From assembly GCA_023415935.1 (NCBI GenBank), contig JAEZIX010000086.1, positions 1 through 39,390 of the forward strand: a stretch of DNA of 39,390 bases, written 5' to 3'. Positions 33,146 through 39,390 of this stretch are shown one piece after another (position 1 is the first letter of the stretch; each line of letters starts with the position of its first letter). The notes below the pieces were generated by a model. The model saw only the letters and a list, made by a program, of their open reading frames with translations, ran no database searches and had not been told where the DNA came from. The position numbers and the translations under genes are program-made. This stretch comes from Cyanobacteria bacterium OH_CDB_20. GTDB taxonomy: Bacteria > Cyanobacteriota > Vampirovibrionia > Gastranaerophilales > Gastranaerophilaceae.

Positions 33146-34750
33146 TTATTTAACAGCGGTTAAATCAATTTGTCCGTTTGTAGAATTGTATACTCTGTCA
33201 ATTATTTGCTGAGTATAGTTTAAGTACCTTATGTCGCTTACTTTTCCGCTATCAATGTGTTCCTGTGCCTGAGCTAGATATTTCTTTAAATATACTGTTC
33301 TTTTAGGTTCTTCTCTGAACCAAGCAATTGGGGGCTTGTGTTTTTTCTTGCAATTACAGTCTTCATGCATTCCAACATAGTTTATGACAATATCAAGTCC
33401 TTTGTTTTCACCATTTACGGCTTCAAAATGGTCTGTGTTTGCAACTGAACCTTGTAAAAAGGCTGAAGCAACCAACCTGCTTGTTTCAGGTTCTTTGCAT
33501 TTTTTGTCATAGTCAAGAAGATTAGTTATTTCATTGTATTTTTCTTCTGTCTTTGCAGAAGGAAGATTTTCTGCAATCGTTAGAAGCTGTCTTTTTAGTT
33601 TTTCGTCTTCCAGTTTGCTCTTTTTGATTTTATAGATAAGATCTTCTCTTGAGAAACTATAACTTGCATTTTCTACACCTTGTTTATATTTTGGAGGCAA
33701 GATATATGCTCTATAATTATCTTGATCTTCAATTTTGGAATTAGCTATTGTCGTTATTTTATCCATGATTTCAGGAGAAGAAAGGTTTAGTTCTCTGATT
33801 TGATTTAATAAAGCTTTTCTTCCGATTGTTGATTTTTGTGTTTCAATTTTTTCGCAGGCTCTATTGATTATTTCATTAACACTTGCGGCTTCTGTTTCAG
33901 TTAAACCTTTAGCTACAGCCCTTATTTCTTCAAGTTTTTCTCGTTCTTTTGAAAGCAGGTATTCTTTCTTTTCCTGAACAATTATCTGGTTTGTTCTTCT
34001 TATTTTTCTGCTGTCGTTTACATCAGATAAATGTCCAAGCGCTGATGATATTGTGCTTAAGAGGTCATATTCCGGACAATCTTTGTCTTTATCAATACGT
34101 GAGATTATCAGTCTTGTAAACTTTTCATCTTCAAACCCGGAAGATTTTATTCTGGATATCAATTTACCTGTTGAAATAGGATGTTTTCTTGTTTTGAGTT
34201 GGTCTTCATAAAAGAATAATACATCATCAAAAATAGCCTTTTCTTGTTTTGGTAAGCCGGTGCGACATTCTTTCAATCTAGAAAACATTTTCTTTTGACG
34301 TTCGATTATTTTTTTGTCACCTACCGCTTTAACGGTATCAGACATTCTTTTTAGAATCTGAGCTTGGGATTGAAGCATTTGCTCGTTTTCTTTTAAATCC
34401 ATATCATTTAATATTTCAGGTATTGATTTATAAGGTTCTTTTGCTTGTAAAGTGAGGACTCGTTCAAAAATACTTCTTTTAACCGGCACCATATATTTTC
34501 TGTGTTTTTTTAATATTTGAAGACATTCTTGAGGATTTGCAGTTGATATATCAAGCGCAATATCGTTGTAAGTACTTTGCGAAAGCATCTCGGCGCCACA
34601 AGCAGGACAGGTAAGCCCATCTATTTGGCAGAAGGCAAAATCTCCGGTTTTCTGTTTATAAAACCTTAGATCCTCGGGGATTTCATTATGGGTGCGTTTA
34701 AACGACGGTTTATAATAGTTTCTTATGGGAATATTGACTGGTAAAATCAT
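33146..34750 (-). CDS. Hypothetical protein with N-terminal PSFKR motif, CPAC zinc knuckle and HNH-like C-terminus
   Basis: 534 residues. The N-terminus has KPSFKRT (~14-20). A CPACGAEML knuckle follows at ~48-56. Residues ~100-420 are highly charged and helical. Near the C-terminus, TDHFEAVNGENKGLDI then NYVGMHEDCNCKKKH and PPIAWF follow the HNH nuclease layout (DH...N..H..CN..K). This suggests a beta-beta-alpha metal fold, though an intact nuclease is not proven. Its ATG overlaps the stop of the upstream gene by 4 nt (ATGA), so the two are translated together. No phage or restriction genes are adjacent. Confidence 0.62.
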   Translation of the reverse strand: MILPVNIPIRNYYKPSFKRTHNEIPEDLRFYKQKTGDFAFCQIDGLTCPACGAEMLSQSTYNDIALDISTANPQECLQILKKHRKYMVPVKRSIFERVLTLQAKEPYKSIPEILNDMDLKENEQMLQSQAQILKRMSDTVKAVGDKKIIERQKKMFSRLKECRTGLPKQEKAIFDDVLFFYEDQLKTRKHPISTGKLISRIKSSGFEDEKFTRLIISRIDKDKDCPEYDLLSTISSALGHLSDVNDSRKIRRTNQIIVQEKKEYLLSKEREKLEEIRAVAKGLTETEAASVNEIINRACEKIETQKSTIGRKALLNQIRELNLSSPEIMDKITTIANSKIEDQDNYRAYILPPKYKQGVENASYSFSREDLIYKIKKSKLEDEKLKRQLLTIAENLPSAKTEEKYNEITNLLDYDKKCKEPETSRLVASAFLQGSVANTDHFEAVNGENKGLDIVINYVGMHEDCNCKKKHKPPIAWFREEPKRTVYLKKYLAQAQEHIDSGKVSDIRYLNYTQQIIDRVYNSTNGQIDLTAVK

Positions 34751-35163
34751 TTTTTCTCTTTCTCATAATGCTCTGCTATCGCTCTTTCATACATACCTAA
34801 TTCGGTTTCAAGTAAACTTTTTCTAGTTATGTTTTCTCTTTTGATTATGAACATTTTGGTCCAGCGTACAAGTTTTTCTACTGTTATTGTTGGTTTTTCT
34901 TTGTTGGTATGTATGCCTATATCAAGAGGTTCTTCTAGTTCTGGACTTGTGAATCTCATATTTATTGCAAAACCTTCATCGTACGCTTTTCTTGAAATTT
35001 CGATTGTATCGCCATCAGTAACATGCTTTATAACTTTATGATTCAGAAATCTTTTATATCCGGATACAAGTTTTTCCGTGTAGTCTTCGGGGGTTTCTGA
35101 GGGCATATCGTTATATAGATTTGAATTGACAACTAAATTAGCTTTAAAAGACACTCTATTCAT
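34747..35163 (-). CDS. Small hypothetical protein with N-terminal RVSFKANL motif
   Basis: 138 residues, soluble. MNRVSFKANLVVNSNLYND opens with the F-K motif. The body alternates strands and helices (KHVTDGDTIEISRKAYDEGF, KPTITVEKLVRW). No known family is recognised. It is the first gene of a two-gene unit with 33146 (ATGA overlap), so the two products may act together. The upstream divergent region holds a perfect palindrome at 35223. Confidence 0.68.
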   Translation of the reverse strand: MNRVSFKANLVVNSNLYNDMPSETPEDYTEKLVSGYKRFLNHKVIKHVTDGDTIEISRKAYDEGFAINMRFTSPELEEPLDIGIHTNKEKPTITVEKLVRWTKMFIIKRENITRKSLLETELGMYERAIAEHYEKEKK

Positions 35164-35222
35164 AATTATTTATATAAATAATTAAATATAAATTATTTTG
35201 CTAGCCTGTTATAAAATTTAAC

Positions 35223-35236
35223 GTTGCAAATGCAAC
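35223..35236. promoter_or_regulatory. Perfect 14-nt palindrome, candidate operator
   Basis: GTTGCA-AA-TGCAAC has uninterrupted 6-bp arms. It lies about 60 bp upstream of the leftward ATG at 35163, close to that gene's expected promoter. Confidence 0.4.
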
Positions 35237-35467
35237 AAAAAATTATGTTGCTTCCTTCTTTTAATGTTAAGAAATATTAATTTAAATATTTTGGCCTTTT
35301 CGCCTATTAAAACTTATAAATGAGATAAGATATTTTGTAATTTTGAAAAATTTTTTCATAAAAATGCAAAAAAACGAATAAAAAAATTAAAAATTATCAA
35401 AACATAGATTTTTTCAAAAATAAGGCAAAAGCAAAAAAATTTGTGTTCAAATTTTAAATTGGTATCA

Positions 35468-35473
35468 TATACT
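35468..35473 (+). promoter_or_regulatory. Probable -10 box of the 35541 gene
   Basis: TATACT stands 67 nt before the ATG. A weak TTCAAA occurs 16 bp upstream. The resulting leader is about 60 nt. Confidence 0.45.
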
Positions 35474-35540
35474 TTGTGAATTTTTTCTGCGAGGAAAAAG
35501 GAAGAAGCCAAGACTAGACGAATAGGGACAAACTTAATTT

Positions 35541-37145
35541 ATGAGCCAATTATCAGTAAAAACAAACATTCAATTATCAAATCTTCAAAACAAAAAAGCA
35601 GCACATAAAAACCAAAATTTTAATGGTGTTGCAGATGGTTTGACAGGTGTATTCCAGGCTCTAGAAGCTAATCCTATGTTGAAAGTATCTGCTATAGATG
35701 TTTTCTCTGCAATTGGCCCAAGAACCGCAGTAGATTTGGTGACAACAGGGGTTCCTGCTGCATCAGAAACACTAATACGTGAATCTTCAGGGTTAATTGT
35801 TAACTGTTTAATACCTAGTTTGTTTGTTCTTGGTGCTGCAACTGCTATTAATAAACCTATGATGAATGGTTTTAACGGCATCAATATGTCTAAGTCATGG
35901 GCTACAGAAGATACTCTTAAGAAAATGGCAGAGTTATATAAATCTGCTTCTCCAAGGGATAAAACAGAAAGTTATGTAAAACGAAACCTTGCTCAACTTG
36001 AAGTTTTTGAAGATGCAGGTTATAAAAAAGTTTCAAAATATTTTAATAAACCTAAAGTTAAAGAAGCTATCACTATCTTGATAGATACCATTAATAATTC
36101 AGATATGTCATCAAGGGAAACAAATAAAGCGGTTAAGGGCGCTTATCAGCTTCTTGCAGATGAGTTAAAAGCAACTGAAGTAATTAAGTATGCAAAAGAT
36201 GAAAAAGCATTCTCGTGTAATCTTTCAGACTTGTTGAGAGATCATGTTGATTTAGGAAGAAAGTTTGCAAAAATCGGAGACAATGCTGATATCGATCAAT
36301 TTGTAGTAAAAGCTTCAAAAATGGTTAAGACAAAGAGTTTACTGGGTCTTGCTATGGTTATTCCTCTTGCTATGTCTATCCAAACAATAAATAGAGCGAT
36401 AACAAGACGCAAATATAAAGTTAAAGGTGCTCCTATCTACAAAGATTTTGGAAAAGGTGAAGAGCGTAAGGCACTTACTCCTCAAGAGAAAAGTAAATTC
36501 TTTGTCCAAAAGTGCGCTTCTGCGGCTACTATGGTTGGTTTAGCAGTTTTATCAATGATGAAACTACCTACCCCTGCAGTTCTTGGTAAAATGGTTCAGT
36601 TTAAGGGAATGTTCCCTTCTACCGATCAGTGTAGAATAATTGCAACTTCTACTTTTGCAAGCAGAATGTTTGCATCAGAAGAGCCTAACGAATTAAGAGA
36701 AGCTACTGTAAGAGATGTAGCAACTTTCTCTTTCTTGTATTTCTTGGGCGATTATGCTGAAAAAGCTGTTGCAACTCTTATTGAGCATAAAAGTAAAAAA
36801 GGTGTTAAGTTAATTAACAGGCTTGTTCCAGACGATAAATCGAAATTCTTCTTGAAACGTTTCTGGAACTGGGTAAGAAACTATAAGATTAAATCCTTTG
36901 ATGAAGTTCCTGATAAACTATCAAAGAACATGCGTTCTGTGTCTCAATTATCAGGGCTAGCTGTTTCTATCGCTGCATTGGGTATTGCCCTTCCTTTCTA
37001 CAATAGAAAAGTAACTGAGAAAAAAGAAAGAATCAGAAAAGAATTAGAAGCGAAAAATAGACTTAATGCCCAATCGTTTGGGGATAAACAGGTTACTTCT
37101 CTGCCTAGTGTTTTTCAAGGTATTTTAAATAAATCAAAAAGTTAA
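35541..37145 (+). CDS. Conserved-looking membrane-associated hypothetical protein with N-terminal NFNG motif
   Basis: 534 residues. After ~25 polar residues comes QNFNGVADG. Several hydrophobic stretches follow (~84-104 LIVNCLIPSLFVLGAATAI, ~264-282 LLGLAMVIPLAMSIQTI, ~322-338 and ~470-488 LAVSIAALGIALPFY), separated by basic helical regions. This suggests an inner-membrane protein with large cytosolic segments. No enzyme motif is seen. It has a long purine-rich leader and is followed by the 37310 gene, which also carries the F-K motif. Confidence 0.7.
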   Translation: MSQLSVKTNIQLSNLQNKKAAHKNQNFNGVADGLTGVFQALEANPMLKVSAIDVFSAIGPRTAVDLVTTGVPAASETLIRESSGLIVNCLIPSLFVLGAATAINKPMMNGFNGINMSKSWATEDTLKKMAELYKSASPRDKTESYVKRNLAQLEVFEDAGYKKVSKYFNKPKVKEAITILIDTINNSDMSSRETNKAVKGAYQLLADELKATEVIKYAKDEKAFSCNLSDLLRDHVDLGRKFAKIGDNADIDQFVVKASKMVKTKSLLGLAMVIPLAMSIQTINRAITRRKYKVKGAPIYKDFGKGEERKALTPQEKSKFFVQKCASAATMVGLAVLSMMKLPTPAVLGKMVQFKGMFPSTDQCRIIATSTFASRMFASEEPNELREATVRDVATFSFLYFLGDYAEKAVATLIEHKSKKGVKLINRLVPDDKSKFFLKRFWNWVRNYKIKSFDEVPDKLSKNMRSVSQLSGLAVSIAALGIALPFYNRKVTEKKERIRKELEAKNRLNAQSFGDKQVTSLPSVFQGILNKSKS

Positions 37146-37198
37146 TTCATATTTACTAGCAAAAAAAAACTGCTGCGTGGTTTTAAACAAAATATCGG

Positions 37199-37227
37199 TT
37201 GTCTAAATCGAAATATAACGATATAAT
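37199..37227 (+). promoter_or_regulatory. Promoter of the 37310 gene
   Basis: TTGTCT (37199-37204) and a perfect TATAAT (37222-37227) are separated by 17 bp. The predicted start near 37234 gives a ~76-nt leader that begins with a hairpin. Confidence 0.65.
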
Positions 37228-37237
37228 ATTCTGAATG

Positions 37238-37267
37238 AGATACTCTTAATATATAAAAAGAGTATCT
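37238..37267 (+). promoter_or_regulatory. 5'-terminal leader stem-loop
   Basis: AGATACTCTT (37238-37247) pairs perfectly with AAGAGTATCT (37258-37267) around a 10-nt loop, about 4 nt from the predicted transcript start. No T-run follows, so it is not a terminator. It may protect the 5' end of the mRNA. Confidence 0.5.
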
Positions 37268-37309
37268 TATAAGTAAAATCTACTTGATAAGTGAAAGAGA
37301 GTATAAAAA

Positions 37310-37690
37310 GTGGTCGATAATCGTTCAGCAGGCGTTTTGGGCATTGGCGGCGGTCTAAATTTTAAGAGCGGCGATATCTCAGGCACCGCTGCAAAGACTT
37401 CTGACGATAGAGCCAGCCAGGGTACAGAATACTTTGCCATGGATGATCCAATGGGAGAACAATCAAGGCAAGAGCCTTTTGTTGATAGAAGCGCCCAGCT
37501 CAAAGCTACTTTAAATTCTCTTGCTATGATGAATGTTGTTAATATTATAAAATCGACAATACCAAATAAGACCTCGGCTAAAGGTAGTGAACTTGAAAAA
37601 ACTAAGAAAAAAGATAAAGTTAAAAATAAAGCAGATTATCTTTTTGAAGAAGATCACGACGACGAAGACGAAATTGATTATATAGAATAA
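37310..37690 (+). CDS. Small acidic-tailed hypothetical protein with NFKSG motif
   Basis: 126 residues from GTG with a GAGAG-type site 8 nt upstream. The Gly-rich N-terminus VLGIGGGLNFKSGDISG contains the F-K motif at ~17-20. The middle is a predicted helix (LKATLNSLAMMNVVNIIKST). A Lys-rich stretch follows, then an acidic tail (FEEDHDDEDEIDYIE). No membrane segment. It looks like a largely disordered adaptor. Family unknown. Followed by a strong terminator. Confidence 0.65.
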   Translation: MVDNRSAGVLGIGGGLNFKSGDISGTAAKTSDDRASQGTEYFAMDDPMGEQSRQEPFVDRSAQLKATLNSLAMMNVVNIIKSTIPNKTSAKGSELEKTKKKDKVKNKADYLFEEDHDDEDEIDYIE

Positions 37691-37720
37691 AAAAACTAAC
37701 TCTACAAAAGTTAGTTTTTT
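37691..37720 (+). terminator. Intrinsic terminator after the 37310 gene
   Basis: AAAAACTAACT pairs with AGTTAGTTTTT around a 7-nt loop, and a T-run follows. Confidence 0.9.
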
Positions 37721-37790
37721 ATTTATTACAATGTTTGCGTTATCTTTAATGTTTCTATAAAATATTAATACATGTTATCGGAGGAAAGTT

Positions 37791-38945
37791 ATGAAAAGAA
37801 TTTTTTTAAATATTATTATTGTTGTTTCAATATTTTGTCTTAATGTTGCAAATGTTCTTGCGAAAGAATATTCAGACTTAACAACAAATCATTGGGCATA
37901 CAAGCAAATTGAGGCATTATCTAATGAAGATATTGTCGTCGGGTATCCTGATGGAACGTTTAAGCCCGATTCAAATGTAACGAGGGCAGAGTTTGCAACG
38001 ATGGTTGTAAAAGCTGTAGGGCAGGAAAATGCTGATTTAAAAGAAATTATTAATTTTGAAGATATCAATAATACTTATTGGGCATGGAATATGATTCAGC
38101 GTGCAGTAAGATTTGATATTGTTAAAAAATCTTCTGACAATAAATTCTATCCTGAAAACACAGTTACAAAAGCTCAAGCAATCGCATTTGTTATAAATGC
38201 TCTTGATACAGATGATATTTCAATCAGTCAGGCAAAAGATGCTTTACTAAAAAAATATTATGATTATGCTGCTATTCCGGATTGGATTCTTATCCCTGCT
38301 GGTAAAGCTGAGTTTCTTGGCATGATTCCAAATGTACCTGGAAAATCAGGCACTTTAGATGTTGAAAAACCTGCAACAAGAGCAGAACTTGCTGTATTCT
38401 TGTACAACTTAAAAGAACAAGTAAAGATAAATGCGAATAAAAAACTAAAAGCTGCACTAAAGCCAAGAATGGCTGATGGTTTTATTGTTAAAGATGCGGT
38501 AGTTGATAAGAATATTGCGACAATTCCTGTAGGCACAATATTGCCTGTTAAATTGAGCGGTGAGATTTCTTCTCAAAAATCAAAACTCGGAGAAGTTTTT
38601 GTTGCAACTTTCCCTCAAAATATTGTAACTAAAGAACACTATTTATTAATTAATGAGGGAGTTCCTCTTACAGGACAGGTTTTAGACCTTAATGTTGCAA
38701 GATACTTTTGGAGAAATGGCGCCGTTATCCTTGAAACAAAATCTTTAAAAACACCTGGTAATCAAGTGGCTAAGTTCTCTACTCTTGCAGATACTGATGT
38801 TCAAGTATCAGGATTTTGGAAAAAGGTTAAAAGAATGATTATAAGAGGCGAAAAGTATGAGCTTCAAGCAGGCGATATAGTTAATGTAAAAACACTTCAA
38901 CCTGTAAGAATAGACATTGTGACCGGCAGATTTGTTGAAAACTAA
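37791..38945 (+). CDS. Secreted SLH-domain envelope protein
   Basis: 384 residues. A signal peptide (KRIFLNIIIVVSIFCLNVAN, likely cut after VLA at ~24) precedes SLH repeats: HWAYKQIEALSNEDIVVGYP with FKPDSNVTRAEFATMV (~33-73), YWAWNMIQRAVRFDIV with FYPENTVTKAQAIAFV (~95-135), and a third, weaker unit ending ATRAELAVFLYNL (~200). The C-terminal ~170 residues are beta-rich and not recognised. SLH domains bind peptidoglycan-linked polymers, so it probably links wall and outer membrane, as in cyanobacterial SLH porins, though no long porin barrel is present. GGAGGAAAG precedes the ATG. It is the only clear signal peptide in the window. Confidence 0.87.
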   Translation: MKRIFLNIIIVVSIFCLNVANVLAKEYSDLTTNHWAYKQIEALSNEDIVVGYPDGTFKPDSNVTRAEFATMVVKAVGQENADLKEIINFEDINNTYWAWNMIQRAVRFDIVKKSSDNKFYPENTVTKAQAIAFVINALDTDDISISQAKDALLKKYYDYAAIPDWILIPAGKAEFLGMIPNVPGKSGTLDVEKPATRAELAVFLYNLKEQVKINANKKLKAALKPRMADGFIVKDAVVDKNIATIPVGTILPVKLSGEISSQKSKLGEVFVATFPQNIVTKEHYLLINEGVPLTGQVLDLNVARYFWRNGAVILETKSLKTPGNQVAKFSTLADTDVQVSGFWKKVKRMIIRGEKYELQAGDIVNVKTLQPVRIDIVTGRFVEN

Positions 38946-38973
38946 AAAGTTAAAGAGAATATAACTTAAGAAT

Positions 38974-39005
38974 AAAAAAGCTAAACTTTAAAGTTTAGCT
39001 TTTTA
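38974..39005. terminator. Bidirectional terminator between convergent genes
   Basis: AAAAAGCTAAACTT pairs with AAGTTTAGCTTTTT around a short AT loop, with A-runs and T-runs on both sides. Its right edge includes the stop codon of the leftward gene at 39003. Confidence 0.9.
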
Positions 39006-39329
39006 TATTTTTGATTCTCTTTCGATTCCCATTTCTTTAAGTGTATTGAGAAAATGTTCAGCTGCTGCCTTTTGAATTTCAGGTGGGACAACTCTCAAGA
39101 GTTCTACCGTTTTTGAGATGACAGGGTCCCTATCGTACCATCTGTTGCCAGCAACAGGTTTTACCATTTCATAAAATCTATCAATTGTTTCTTTAGAAAC
39201 TTTTTCTTCAATTTTGGTCAAGAAAACTTCAGCCTGAGCTTTGAGTTCTTCTTGATAATTCCTTAGAATATCAATTACTTCAATTAAAACAGGGTCATGA
39301 TCATACCAACGTTTATACTTGTGACTCAT
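39003..39329 (-). CDS. Small protein of two tandem RWYDxDPV repeats
   Basis: 108 residues from the ATG at 39327-39329, chosen for AAAGGAAG 5 nt upstream; the frame extends 15 codons further without a site. Two copies of one ~45-residue unit make up the protein: KRWYDHDPVLIEVIDILRNY with AQAEVFLTKIEE, then NRWYDRDPVISKTVELLRVV with AAAEHFLNTLKE. Each is a short loop with conserved W-Y-D-x-D-P then two helices. No membrane or signal segment. Family not recognised with certainty. The stop lies in the terminator. Confidence 0.75.
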   Translation of the reverse strand: MSHKYKRWYDHDPVLIEVIDILRNYQEELKAQAEVFLTKIEEKVSKETIDRFYEMVKPVAGNRWYDRDPVISKTVELLRVVPPEIQKAAAEHFLNTLKEMGIERESKI

Positions 39330-39390
39330 CCATACTTCCTTTAAAGTTATTATTGAGTAAATCGTTGTTATCATTGTATCTTGTAATGTT

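Larger units (their letters stand above)
35164..35540. other. Divergent AT-rich intergenic region
   Basis: 377 bases without a gene. It contains a perfect palindrome (35223-35236), A/T-runs, a -10 box at 35468 and a purine-rich ~65-nt leader before 35541. The leader could be structured, but no known riboswitch is recognised. Confidence 0.6.

Overview
The window is AT-rich chromosomal DNA from a bacterium with a Gram-negative-type envelope. It carries minD/minE, an msbA-type lipid flippase, an SLH-domain envelope protein, a fermentative anaerobe's redox set ([FeFe]-hydrogenase-like sensor, hydE, hybrid cluster protein hcp) and many lineage-specific proteins whose first ~30 residues contain a short S/N-F-K/N-G motif. 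Together these fit a non-photosynthetic cyanobacterial relative of the gut (Melainabacteria/Vampirovibrionia, Gastranaerophilales-like). That placement is inference: there is no rRNA or long conserved marker here to prove it.

Layout. Positions 1-2412 hold the minD end, minE with an unusually long acidic tail, and a convergent [FeFe]-hydrogenase/chemotaxis-receptor fusion. An initiator tRNA (2717-2793) is followed by a two-gene accessory block (3036-5643): an OLD/PARIS-like ATPase-TOPRIM protein and a membrane-anchored DUF4145-like protein, probably anti-phage. After two unknown genes that meet at a shared CTAG stop comes a tandem trio of AAA+-like genes (7759-11889): one intact ATPase between two relatives that have lost the ATP-binding and hydrolysis residues. 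tspO and an E1-like (ThiF/MoeB/HesA) gene follow.

Positions 13279-19933 contain three sister proteins built as unknown N-terminus, EF-hand-like loops, low-complexity linker and long coiled coil. Two end in peptidoglycan enzymes (a CHAP/NlpC-like peptidase and an L,D-transpeptidase-like domain) and the third has no enzyme. None has a classical signal peptide. An NTF2-like and a ParB-like gene lie among them. A polytopic membrane protein precedes a probable nitrosative/redox stress operon: Rrf2 regulator, ferredoxin, hcp and cupin (21759-24894). Small unknown genes, a Frm2-like nitroreductase and hydE follow. Next are an SGNH-like/MBOAT pair for surface O-acylation, then msbA with a small membrane protein on the minus strand. 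The right end has lineage-specific unknowns, one with an HNH-like C-terminus, the SLH protein, and a small protein made of two tandem WYDxDPV repeats.

Best candidates for something undescribed: the one-active/two-inactive AAA+ trio; the shared N-terminal F-K-G motif in nine otherwise unrelated proteins; the signal-less EF-hand/coiled-coil cell-wall enzyme family with an enzyme-less sister; and the ATPase-TOPRIM plus membrane DUF4145 pair beside tRNA-fMet. Several promoters place the -10 box exactly 6 nt before the ATG, suggesting leaderless mRNAs. No CRISPR array, insertion sequence, rRNA or prophage structural gene was seen.
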